Below are positions 1-4,980 of a stretch of DNA of 5,375 bases, piece after piece. The notes beneath the pieces were generated by a model. The model made no database searches, was not told the origin of the DNA, and saw only the letters and a list, made by a program, of their open reading frames with translations. The DNA lies in NCBI GenBank assembly GCA_003243865.1, contig QHBQ01000269.1, forward strand, positions 1-5,375. Direction: 5' to 3'. Position 1 is the stretch's first letter; every line of letters starts with the position of its first letter. Source of the DNA: Candidatus Chloroheliales bacterium. Lineage in GTDB: Bacteria; Chloroflexota; Chloroflexia; QHBQ01. A program made the translations under genes and the position numbers.

Positions 1-251
1 ACTTTGTATTTAGCGTCAAGCTCATCGTTCGGCATCGCCACCTCGGCCATCAGGGTGTAGAGCTGCTGCTGCGCGGCGTAGACCGCCTCACGCACCCGCT
101 GCGACTGGCTGGCCGCGCGCGCCACCCCCAGCGCGGAACTGGCCTCGTCGAGGTCGCCGAGCGCCTCGATGCGCAGGTTGTATTTCGGCACCCGCTCCTT
201 GCCACCGAGCAGCCCGGTGTAGCCCCCGTCACCTTTGCCTGAGAACTTCAT
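1..251 (-). CDS. PduO-type ATP:cob(I)alamin adenosyltransferase, N-terminal part (3' end outside window)
   Basis: The minus-strand reading gives 83 codons that run off the left edge. The protein starts MKFSGKGDGGYTGLLGGKER and continues with RVPKYNLRIEALGDLDEASS, then a predicted helix (VREAVYAAQQQLYTLMAEVA). This matches the N-terminus of PduO/MMAB-type adenosyltransferases, where the Gly-Asp-x-Gly-x-Thr-Gly-Leu segment forms part of the ATP site and the 'R-(I/V)-E-A-x-G-x-(L/V)-D-E' segment follows. The family transfers the 5'-deoxyadenosyl group of ATP to cob(I)alamin, making adenosylcobalamin in the cytoplasm. ATG at 251 is chosen over the in-frame ATG at 257 because GGAAGGAG (265-258) lies 6 nt before it but directly abuts the other. 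The usual T-(K/R)-(T/N)-G-D at the start reads S-G-K-G-D here. The gene lies 112 nt downstream of the glycosyltransferase on the same strand, and I see no clear promoter of its own. The family call is firm; whole-protein integrity cannot be judged. Confidence 0.88.
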   Translation of the reverse strand, partial: MKFSGKGDGGYTGLLGGKERVPKYNLRIEALGDLDEASSALGVARAASQSQRVREAVYAAQQQLYTLMAEVAMPNDELDAKYK

Positions 252-257
252 CTTCAT

Positions 258-265
258 CTCCTTCC
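258..265 (-). promoter_or_regulatory. Shine-Dalgarno site of the adenosyltransferase gene
   Basis: GGAAGGAG on the minus strand lies 6 nt before the ATG at 251 and immediately next to an in-frame ATG at 257. The spacing decides for 251 as the start, so the protein should begin MKFSGK rather than MKMKFSGK. Confidence 0.7.
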
Positions 266-266
266 G

Positions 267-335
267 GCAGGGCGAGTGCAACCCGCCCCTACGAACAACG
301 CCAAAGCAGGGCGAGCGCAACTCGCCCCTACTAAC
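267..335. repeat. Two direct copies of a 30-bp palindromic (REP-like) intergenic repeat
   Basis: Copies at 267-296 and 306-335 match at 27 of 30 positions and are separated by 9 nt, a period of 39. Each copy holds a short hairpin. Copy 2 has a perfect 7-bp stem, GGGCGAG (309-315) with CTCGCCC (321-327), around a 5-nt loop. Copy 1 has the same stem (270-276 with 282-288) with one A-C mismatch on the plus strand, which becomes a G-U wobble in the minus-strand RNA. Both lie in the minus-strand spacer between the glycosyltransferase and the adenosyltransferase. From memory, similar GTAGGGGCG-type palindromes are dispersed in Chloroflexota and cyanobacterial genomes. Possible roles are transcript attenuation, mRNA end protection or a passive mobile repeat. 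Confidence 0.85.
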
Positions 336-345
336 GTCCCCACAA

Positions 346-369
346 CTCCTCACTCCTCACTCATCACTC
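346..369. repeat. Heptamer tandem repeat over the stop codon of the glycosyltransferase
   Basis: On the plus strand CTCCTCA (346-352), CTCCTCA (353-359), CTCATCA (360-366) and a partial CTC (367-369) run in tandem. On the minus strand this reads as TGATGAG followed by TGAGGAG units. The glycosyltransferase stop codon (366-364) is the first TGA of the array. Because the period is 7, later TGA triplets at 359 and 352 fall in the other two reading frames. Heptamer tandem repeats (STRR) are known from cyanobacterial intergenic DNA; membership in such a family here is inference. Confidence 0.6.
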
Positions 370-1521
370 GCTCGTCGAGCGGCGTCGGTCAAACTCGCGG
401 CGCGAGATGTAGATGAGCAGGGCGACCAGCAGCAGGCTCATCAGCAGCAGGGCGGCGAACTTCAACAGCCGGTCTTCGAGTAGCAGGCCGAGCGCGCCAA
501 AGCCGCCCGACACCGCATAGAAGAAAAACACCACCTGCCGCTGGCTGAAGCCCATGTCCAGCAACCGTTGATGCAGGTGCAGGCGGTCGGCAGAGAGCGG
601 CGAACGCTTGTGCGAGATGCGATAGATTGCCAGCCAGGCCGCATCGAGGATCGGCACGCCCAGCACCAGCAGCGCAGTCGCCAGCTTGGCCCCACCAATG
701 AAGCTGATCACCGCCAGGCAGTAGCCGAGGAACATCGCGCCGCCGTCGCCCATGAAGATACGGGCCGGGTTGAAGTTGTAGGGCAGGAAGCCAATCATCG
801 CCGCGGCCAGCACCAGCGGCAGGAAGGCAATCGTGTTCTGGCCTAGGGCAAAAGTACGCAAGAACAGTACCAGGCCGGAGATTAGAGTCACGCCCGCCGC
901 CAAGCCATCCAGCCCGTCAATGAAGTTCATCAGGTTGGTCATCCCCACGATCCAAAAGAAGGTAAGGATGATTGCCAGCCAGAGCGCGGGATGCGAAATC
1001 TCGACCGTGTTGATGCTCCCCGGCTTGAGCGGGAGGTGCAGCAGGCTGATCAGCTGCTGGGGCAGATTGAAATCGCTGATCAGGATGCCGTAGGAGCTTT
1101 CGTCGGTGGCGCTGAACAGGCGGGGCAGGATGACGATCGCCGCCGCGCCGAACTGCACCAGCAGGCGGGGCAGGGCGGGCAGGCTACGGATATCGTCCCA
1201 TAGTGCAACCACGAAGACCAGGGTGGCGCCAATCATCATTAGGGCCACGCGCCAGGCTTCCTGCAGCCCGGCCTGCGTCCCCTGCGGGTTGTTCTCGCGG
1301 CCAATCGGCAAGACAAAGGTGAGGGCGAAGCCGAGCATCACCGCAACATAGATGGCGATGCCACCAATGCGCGGCGTCGGGCTGGTATGCACCCGCCGCT
1401 CCTCGCCCGGCAATTGCAGCAGCTGTCGCTGCCGCGCCCAGCGTTCGATGCGCGGGGTCAGCAGGTAGGCGGTGATTGCCACCGCCGCAAAGGTTATCGC
1501 CATGTAGATGTAAGTTGCCAA
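364..1521 (-). CDS. Polyprenyl-phosphate sugar-1-phosphate transferase, WecA/TagO/MraY family
   Basis: This membrane enzyme family moves a sugar-1-phosphate (often GlcNAc-1-P) from a UDP-sugar to undecaprenyl phosphate on the cytoplasmic face, the first step of a lipid-linked surface glycan. The 385-residue product has about ten or eleven hydrophobic segments and the family motifs in order: HTSPTPRIGG (45-54), the Asp pair in ALWDDIRSLP (D109, D110), NLMNFIDGLDGLAAG (196-210, with D202 and D205), FMGDGGAMFLG (256-266, D259), and DRLHLHQRL (312-320), the cytoplasmic His loop. Length and the short His loop fit WecA/TagO better than MraY, but the sugar cannot be read from sequence. TTG at 1521 is chosen because GAGG (1531-1528) lies 6 nt upstream and an extended -10 box lies about 37 nt upstream; the in-frame ATG at 1503 (379 residues) has no clear ribosome site. 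The reading frame stays open to 1761, but that extension crosses the promoter region and has no family match. The gene is divergent from the SLH protein gene. Confidence 0.92.
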   Translation of the reverse strand: MATYIYMAITFAAVAITAYLLTPRIERWARQRQLLQLPGEERRVHTSPTPRIGGIAIYVAVMLGFALTFVLPIGRENNPQGTQAGLQEAWRVALMMIGATLVFVVALWDDIRSLPALPRLLVQFGAAAIVILPRLFSATDESSYGILISDFNLPQQLISLLHLPLKPGSINTVEISHPALWLAIILTFFWIVGMTNLMNFIDGLDGLAAGVTLISGLVLFLRTFALGQNTIAFLPLVLAAAMIGFLPYNFNPARIFMGDGGAMFLGYCLAVISFIGGAKLATALLVLGVPILDAAWLAIYRISHKRSPLSADRLHLHQRLLDMGFSQRQVVFFFYAVSGGFGALGLLLEDRLLKFAALLLMSLLLVALLIYISRREFDRRRSTSE

Positions 1522-1527
1522 ATCCTG

Positions 1528-1531
1528 CCTC
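1528..1531 (-). promoter_or_regulatory. Shine-Dalgarno site supporting a TTG start
   Basis: GAGG on the minus strand lies 6 nt before the TTG at 1521-1519. No comparable purine run precedes the in-frame ATG at 1503. This favours a TTG initiation codon and a first segment that starts LATYIYMAITF (the first residue being Met in the protein). Confidence 0.5.
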
Positions 1532-1557
1532 GACCGCCTTTCAGCCTTACTGAGACG

Positions 1558-1587
1558 ATTATAACACAAGCAATATCCCGCTTTACA
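1558..1587 (-). promoter_or_regulatory. Extended -10 promoter for the glycosyltransferase gene
   Basis: On the minus strand TGTTATAAT (1566-1558) is a perfect TGnTATAAT extended -10 box. The best -35 candidate is TGTAAA (1587-1582), only 3 of 6 matches at an 18-nt spacer, so the extended -10 probably carries most of the recognition. Transcription would begin near 1551 and leave about 30 nt before the TTG start. The -35 region is shared with that of the opposite promoter. Confidence 0.6.
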
Positions 1588-1610
1588 GCCACCAGCGAAG
1601 TTGTTATAAT
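1582..1610 (+). promoter_or_regulatory. Sigma-70-type promoter for the FG-GAP/SLH gene
   Basis: TTTACA (1582-1587) and TATAAT (1605-1610) are separated by exactly 17 nt; the -35 matches the consensus at 5 of 6 positions and the -10 at all 6. TG at 1602-1603 also makes it an extended -10. A start site near 1617 is expected, about 50 nt before the ribosome-binding site and ATG. Confidence 0.8.
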
Positions 1611-1654
1611 AGTGCAAATGGCAGTGAAGAGGAGAGCGTTTGATCAAGCAGAGA

Positions 1655-1662
1655 TAAGGAGG
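1655..1662 (+). promoter_or_regulatory. Strong Shine-Dalgarno site of the FG-GAP/SLH gene
   Basis: TAAGGAGG is a full complement to the 16S rRNA 3' end. It lies 3 nt before ATG 1666 and 6 nt before ATG 1669, so 1669 is the preferred start. The strength suggests high translation, fitting an abundant surface protein. Confidence 0.75.
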
Positions 1663-1668
1663 CAGATG

Positions 1669-3669
1669 ATGCCGAAGCGAACCCTGGCAGTTATGCTTGC
1701 AATCGTGGCAACCCTGGCGTTGCTCGGCTACAGTCCCAGTGGAGCAGGCGGGCAGGTTCAACCCGCGATTGCCTCACATCCTGATGCCCCAGCCAGCTTG
1801 ACCAGCTGCAGCGGGGTGAACTTTGTCCGCAGCGATGTTGCCACTGGCATGACCCCGATCGCGGTCACGGTCGCCGACTTCAACCTCGACGGCAAGCCCG
1901 ACTTGCTGGTGGTCAACTATGCCCTTGCCAGCGTAGCGGTGTTGCTCGGCGACGGCGCAGGCGGCTTTGGTCCACCGATCAATAGTACAGTATTCAGCCG
2001 CCCGGTGGCGGTGGCGGTCGGCGACTTCAACCGCGACGGCAAGCCCGACATCGTGGTGGCAAGTTTTAGCGCATATGCGGTCTGGGTGCTGCTCGGCAAT
2101 GGTGACGGCAGCTTCGGCCTTGCGGCGCAACAGACAGTTGGCGATCATCCCGATGCGGTGGTAGTGGCCGACTTTAACGGTGATGGCAAGCTCGACATTG
2201 CTGCCGCCAACTATAACTCCAGCAGTGTCTCCGTACTGCTCGGCAATGGTGATGGCAGCTTTCAGCCCGCCGTCAACTACCCAGTCGGCAACCACCCAAC
2301 CTCAATCGCGGTCGGCGACTTCAACAGCGACGGCAAGCTCGATTTGGTTACTGCCAATGGCAGCGTATCGGTGTTGCTGGGTAACGGCAACGGCACCTTT
2401 CAGCCTGCGGTCAACTATACAGTCGGCACTTACCCCCAGAGCGTGGTGGTGGGCGATCTCAACGCTGATGGCAAGCCCGATCTTGCGGTGTCGAACGGTA
2501 GTAGCAACAATATATCGGTGTTGCTCGGTAACGGCGACGGCACCTTCCTGCCTGCGGTTAATTACGCAGTTGGCACTCAGCCGATGTCAGTGGCAATCGC
2601 CGACTTCAACCTTGACGGCAAACCTGACCTTGCGACCGCTAACCTTGCCTCCAACAATCTCTCGGTGCTGCTCGGCAACGGCGACGGCAGCTTCCCGCCC
2701 GCCGTCAACTTCACCGTGGGCAATCAACCCCAGGGCGTGACGGTGGGTGATTTCAATCTTGATGGTAAACCTGATTTGGCGGTGGCGAACAATAATTCCA
2801 GCAATGTCTCGGTGCTGCTGAATACCTGTAGCAGCCTCACCGCTACCCCAACCGTGACCGGCACGCCACCAACCGCTACTCGAACCGCCACCGTTACTCC
2901 AACTGGCACGCCCTCTGCGGCAACCAACACGCCGCTGCCAACCAACACGCCCGGCGGCCCGACTAGTACATCCGTGTCCACCAACACCCCGCTACCGTCC
3001 AGCACACCCGCGCCAACCAATACTCCTAGCGGCCCGACTGGTACGCCAACTCCGTCGCCCACCTCCGGTGGCCCGACCATTACTCCTACCCCAACCGATT
3101 GCGCCAACCCGTTTGTGGATGTTAGCGGTAACGTCTTCTACGTAGCGATTCACTACCTGAACTGTCGCGGCGTGATCAATGGCACCGATGCGACCCATTA
3201 TACGCCGGATGGCACCGCCACACGCGGGCAGTTCGCCAAGATTGTGGTGCTGGGTTTTGGTGTGCCATTGTTTACCCCAACCGGCGGTCAATCCTTCACC
3301 GATGTGCCACCCGGCTACTTCGCCTACCTCTACATCGAGAGCGGCTACCATGCCGGTATCCTCAGCGGTTACGACTCAGCAAGCTGCATCGCAGCGGGCG
3401 CAACCCCGCCCTGCTATCTGCCCAACCGCCCGATCACGCGCGGGCAACTGACCAAGCTGGTGGTGCTGGCCGCGCACTACCAGCTGACTACACCGACAAC
3501 GCCTAGCTTCATTGACGTGCCGCCATCCAACGTGTTCTATGCTTTCATCGAGACCGCCCATGCACACGGTGTGATCAACGGCTACCCTGATCACACCTTC
3601 CGCCCCAACCAGAGCATCCGCCGCGACGAGATGGCCCAGATCGTCTACAAAGGGATGACAACACCCTGA
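1669..3669 (+). CDS. Secreted seven-bladed FG-GAP/VCBS protein with Thr/Pro linker and three SLH domains
   Basis: The 666-residue product looks like a cell-surface protein. It begins with a Sec-type signal (MPKR, then a hydrophobic stretch to about residue 20). Seven FG-GAP repeats follow, with calcium loops of the form D-x-N-x-D-G-K-x-D starting at residues 70, 119, 168, 217, 263, 312 and 361. The step is 49 residues each time, except 46 after the fourth. FG-GAP repeats are known to fold as seven-bladed propellers that bind Ca2+ and often ligands or carbohydrate. C47 and C387 are the only cysteines around the propeller and flank it. Residues 388-477 are a linker in which 52 of 90 residues are Thr or Pro. 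Three SLH domains start near residues 482 (FVDVSGN), 543 (FTDVPPG) and 614 (FIDVPPS), with TRGQ, TRGQ and RRDE motifs; the second carries a C573-C582 loop. SLH domains anchor proteins to cell-wall glycans. The ligand is unknown. ATG 1669 is chosen over 1666 on ribosome-site spacing. A terminator follows. Confidence 0.93.
   Translation: MPKRTLAVMLAIVATLALLGYSPSGAGGQVQPAIASHPDAPASLTSCSGVNFVRSDVATGMTPIAVTVADFNLDGKPDLLVVNYALASVAVLLGDGAGGFGPPINSTVFSRPVAVAVGDFNRDGKPDIVVASFSAYAVWVLLGNGDGSFGLAAQQTVGDHPDAVVVADFNGDGKLDIAAANYNSSSVSVLLGNGDGSFQPAVNYPVGNHPTSIAVGDFNSDGKLDLVTANGSVSVLLGNGNGTFQPAVNYTVGTYPQSVVVGDLNADGKPDLAVSNGSSNNISVLLGNGDGTFLPAVNYAVGTQPMSVAIADFNLDGKPDLATANLASNNLSVLLGNGDGSFPPAVNFTVGNQPQGVTVGDFNLDGKPDLAVANNNSSNVSVLLNTCSSLTATPTVTGTPPTATRTATVTPTGTPSAATNTPLPTNTPGGPTSTSVSTNTPLPSSTPAPTNTPSGPTGTPTPSPTSGGPTITPTPTDCANPFVDVSGNVFYVAIHYLNCRGVINGTDATHYTPDGTATRGQFAKIVVLGFGVPLFTPTGGQSFTDVPPGYFAYLYIESGYHAGILSGYDSASCIAAGATPPCYLPNRPITRGQLTKLVVLAAHYQLTTPTTPSFIDVPPSNVFYAFIETAHAHGVINGYPDHTFRPNQSIRRDEMAQIVYKGMTTP
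1876..2829 (+). repeat. Seven in-phase 147-bp coding repeats (FG-GAP blades)
   Basis: Calcium-loop codons begin at 1876, 2023, 2170, 2317, 2455, 2602 and 2749. The period is 147 bp, with a single 138-bp step after the fourth unit. Protein units share the pattern 'PAVNY-x-VG-x2-P-x-S-x-AVGDFNxDGKPDLAxAN-x-SVLLGNGDGxF'. The nucleotide copies have many silent differences, so the array is not a fresh duplication. The shorter fourth blade reads TANGSVSVLLG where the others have a longer N/S-rich turn. Confidence 0.9.
2830..3099 (+). repeat. Low-complexity Thr/Pro linker coding region
   Basis: This part of the surface-protein gene encodes 90 residues, of which 31 are Thr and 21 Pro, with repeated short blocks such as TNTPLP (twice), TNTP (four times in all) and GGPT/SGPT. 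It joins the propeller to the SLH anchor. Such linkers are extended and often O-glycosylated; that is inference here. The repeats also generate long antisense open frames with no real content. Confidence 0.85.
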
Positions 3670-3673
3670 TGGA

Positions 3674-3701
3674 ATTAGGGATTAAGGATTAAGGAATAAA
3701 G
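3674..3701. repeat. Heptamer tandem repeat just after the SLH gene
   Basis: ATTAGGG (3674-3680), ATTAAGG (3681-3687), ATTAAGG (3688-3694) and a degenerate AATAAAG (3695-3701) run in tandem 5 nt after the stop codon. TAG or TAA occurs in each unit, at 3676, 3683, 3690 and 3697, so stop codons appear in all three plus-strand frames. The last unit overlaps the left arm of the terminator hairpin. Confidence 0.6.
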
Positions 3702-3728
3702 AAGACGCATCGTGAGGTGCGCCTTCTT
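3699..3728 (+). terminator. Hairpin terminator after the FG-GAP/SLH gene
   Basis: A 13-position stem pairs 3699-3711 with 3716-3728 around the tetraloop GTGA, with one A-C mismatch (3705/3722) and one T-G wobble. The base is AAGAAG against CTTCTT, followed by CATTT, so the T-tract is short and imperfect. It sits 29 nt after the stop codon and 3 nt before the -35 of the next promoter, isolating the two transcription units. Confidence 0.65.
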
Positions 3729-3731
3729 CAT

Positions 3732-3760
3732 TTGGCTAATCAGCGCGTTTAGCGTATAAT
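3732..3760 (+). promoter_or_regulatory. Sigma-70-type promoter for the tandem exchanger genes
   Basis: TTGGCT (3732-3737, 4 of 6 matches) and a perfect TATAAT (3755-3760) are 17 nt apart. Transcription would start near 3767, about 35 nt before the ATG at 3802. The -10 lies inside a palindrome, listed separately. Confidence 0.7.
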
Positions 3761-3766
3761 ACGCGC
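3743..3766. promoter_or_regulatory. Palindrome centred on the exchanger promoter -10 box (candidate operator)
   Basis: GCGTATAATACGC (3752-3764) is a perfect 13-bp palindrome with its centre at 3758, inside the TATAAT. A second inverted pair, GCGCGT (3743-3748) and ACGCGC (3761-3766), overlaps it. A dimeric repressor bound here would block the promoter. No known operator is recognised. Confidence 0.4.
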
Positions 3767-3801
3767 CAACAGCAGCGCAAGCAGCGAGAGCGGGAGTATA
3801 G

Positions 3802-4953
3802 ATGGCAGAGCGGCGGAGCATCCAACCACGACAAATCAGCCTGGACAACACCCTCAGCCCAATCTGTGGTGTGGGTGGGCCGACGCTGGTAGAGAAGATT
3901 CTCTACACCCTACTAATCTTCGTGCCGGTGGCCTTCGTGGTTGGCTTCACCAACGCGGGCGGCGGGCTATGGGTATTCTTCAGCAGCGCGCTAGCGATTG
4001 TGCCGATGGCAAAGCTGCTCGGCACCGCCACTGAGGAACTGGCCGTGCGGGTGGGCAGCGGCCTGGGCGGGCTACTCAACTCCACCTTTGGCAATGCCAC
4101 TGAGCTGATCATCGCCTTCTTCGCCCTGCAAGCGGGCCTCATAGATGTGGTCAAGGCCAGCATCACCGGCTCGATCATTGGCAATCTGCTGTTCGTGCTG
4201 GGGCTGGCAGTGCTGACCGGCGGGATCAAACACGAGAAGCAGACCTTCAACGCGGTCGCGGTTAGCGCCAGCTCCAGCCAGATGGGGGTAGCGACGATCG
4301 CGCTGGTCATCCCCGCCGTGTTCGCCTTTACCACCCCGGAGAGCTTGCGTGGCGGGCTGGTCGAAAACCTCAGCCTGGGTGTGGCAGGCGTGCTGCTGCT
4401 CTCTTACTTTGCCCAACTGCTCTTCACCTTGCGCACGCACCCCCACCTTTATACCGAGCAGGCCGTGGAGGGGGTCGGTGGCCAAGCCTGGCCGATTCGC
4501 AAGTCGCTGCTGATCCTGGCAGTTTGCACCATCGTCATTGCCTTCCTCAGCGAGTTCCTGGTTAATGGCGTTGAATACCTGACTAGCACCCTGGGCTGGA
4601 CTGAACTGTTCGTCGGCGTCATCCTCATCGCCCTGATCGGCAACGCGGCGGAGAATATGACCGCCGTGACCGTGGCGATGAAGAACAAAATGAACTTGAG
4701 CATGAGCATTGCGATGGGCAGCAGCACCCAAATCGCCCTGTTCGTTGCGCCGGTGCTGGTGTTTATCGGCTTCTTCATGGGCGGCAGCAGCGAGCTAACC
4801 CTGCTGTTCCAGCCGTTCGAGATTGCCGCGATTGTGATGGCGGTGGTGATTGTGGATCGCATCGCCCGCGACGGCGAGAGCAACTGGTTCGAGGGGGTAC
4901 AACTGCTGGCCGTCTATACCATCTTTGCGGTCGCCTTCTTCCTGCACCCTTAA
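3802..4953 (+). CDS. cax: Ca2+/H+ exchanger, CAX family, first tandem copy
   Basis: The 383-residue product is a typical full-length CAX antiporter, which exports cytoplasmic Ca2+ (sometimes other divalent ions) in exchange for H+. After a hydrophilic start of about 33 residues come about ten or eleven membrane segments in two halves. The first alpha repeat (c-1) contains [19 protein letters not shown] with the ion-binding Glu at E101, then [12 protein letters not shown]. The second (c-2) contains [19 protein letters not shown] with E284, then [14 protein letters not shown] short mildly acidic loop near [11 protein letters not shown] separates the halves. The c-2 motif departs from the usual GNAAEH: N285 replaces His, and KNKMN replaces KNKMD. 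ATG 3802 follows GGGAG (3792-3796) at 5 nt. It shares an operon with the next gene, 27 nt downstream. The family is certain; ion specificity is not determined. Confidence 0.94.
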   Translation: MAERRSIQPRQISLDNTLSPICGVGGPTLVEKILYTLLIFVPVAFVVGFTNAGGGLWVFFSSALAIVPMAKLLGTATEELAVRVGSGLGGLLNSTFGNATELIIAFFALQAGLIDVVKASITGSIIGNLLFVLGLAVLTGGIKHEKQTFNAVAVSASSSQMGVATIALVIPAVFAFTTPESLRGGLVENLSLGVAGVLLLSYFAQLLFTLRTHPHLYTEQAVEGVGGQAWPIRKSLLILAVCTIVIAFLSEFLVNGVEYLTSTLGWTELFVGVILIALIGNAAENMTAVTVAMKNKMNLSMSIAMGSSTQIALFVAPVLVFIGFFMGGSSELTLLFQPFEIAAIVMAVVIVDRIARDGESNWFEGVQLLAVYTIFAVAFFLHP

Positions 4954-4966
4954 CCTTGCTTTATTC

Positions 4967-4972
4967 GGGAGG
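4967..4972 (+). promoter_or_regulatory. Shine-Dalgarno site supporting the TTG start of the second exchanger
   Basis: GGGAGG lies 8 nt before the TTG at 4981, in the 27-nt gap between the two exchanger genes. No ATG or GTG in the same frame lies closer to this site. Confidence 0.65.
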
Positions 4973-4980
4973 CGAACAAT

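Noticed and set aside
50..232. Minus-strand open frame rich in Arg/Ser
   Set aside because: It is a shifted frame of the adenosyltransferase, whose true frame gives recognisable motifs.
267..335. CRISPR array
   Set aside because: There are only two units, a 9-nt spacer and no cas genes; the palindromic repeat type fits REP-like elements better.
252..363. Cobalamin riboswitch before the adenosyltransferase
   Set aside because: The 112-nt gap is too short, is filled with repeats, and shows no B12-box-like sequence.
1387..1668. Long N-terminal extension of the SLH protein frame (open from 1387)
   Set aside because: It overlaps the start of the glycosyltransferase gene and both promoters on the opposite strand, has no signal-peptide logic, and the strong ribosome site at 1655-1662 points to 1669.
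1522..1761. N-terminal extension of the glycosyltransferase frame up to 1761
   Set aside because: The extra 80 residues are Cys/His-rich without family match and run through the divergent promoter and into the start of the SLH gene.
1774..2295. 173-codon antisense frame across the FG-GAP repeats
   Set aside because: It arises from the 147-bp in-phase repeats read backwards; no ribosome site or family resemblance.
2724..3107. Antisense frame with GVLVG repeats
   Set aside because: It is the reverse reading of the Thr/Pro codon repeats and not an independent gene.
3674..3694. Telomere-like TTAGGG repeat
   Set aside because: Only one unit contains TTAGGG and the period is 7; it is a short bacterial intergenic tandem repeat.
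4072..4731. 219-codon antisense frame in the first exchanger gene
   Set aside because: High GC content and codon bias in a membrane-protein gene create it; the composition (His/Gln/Asp-rich) is typical of such shadows.
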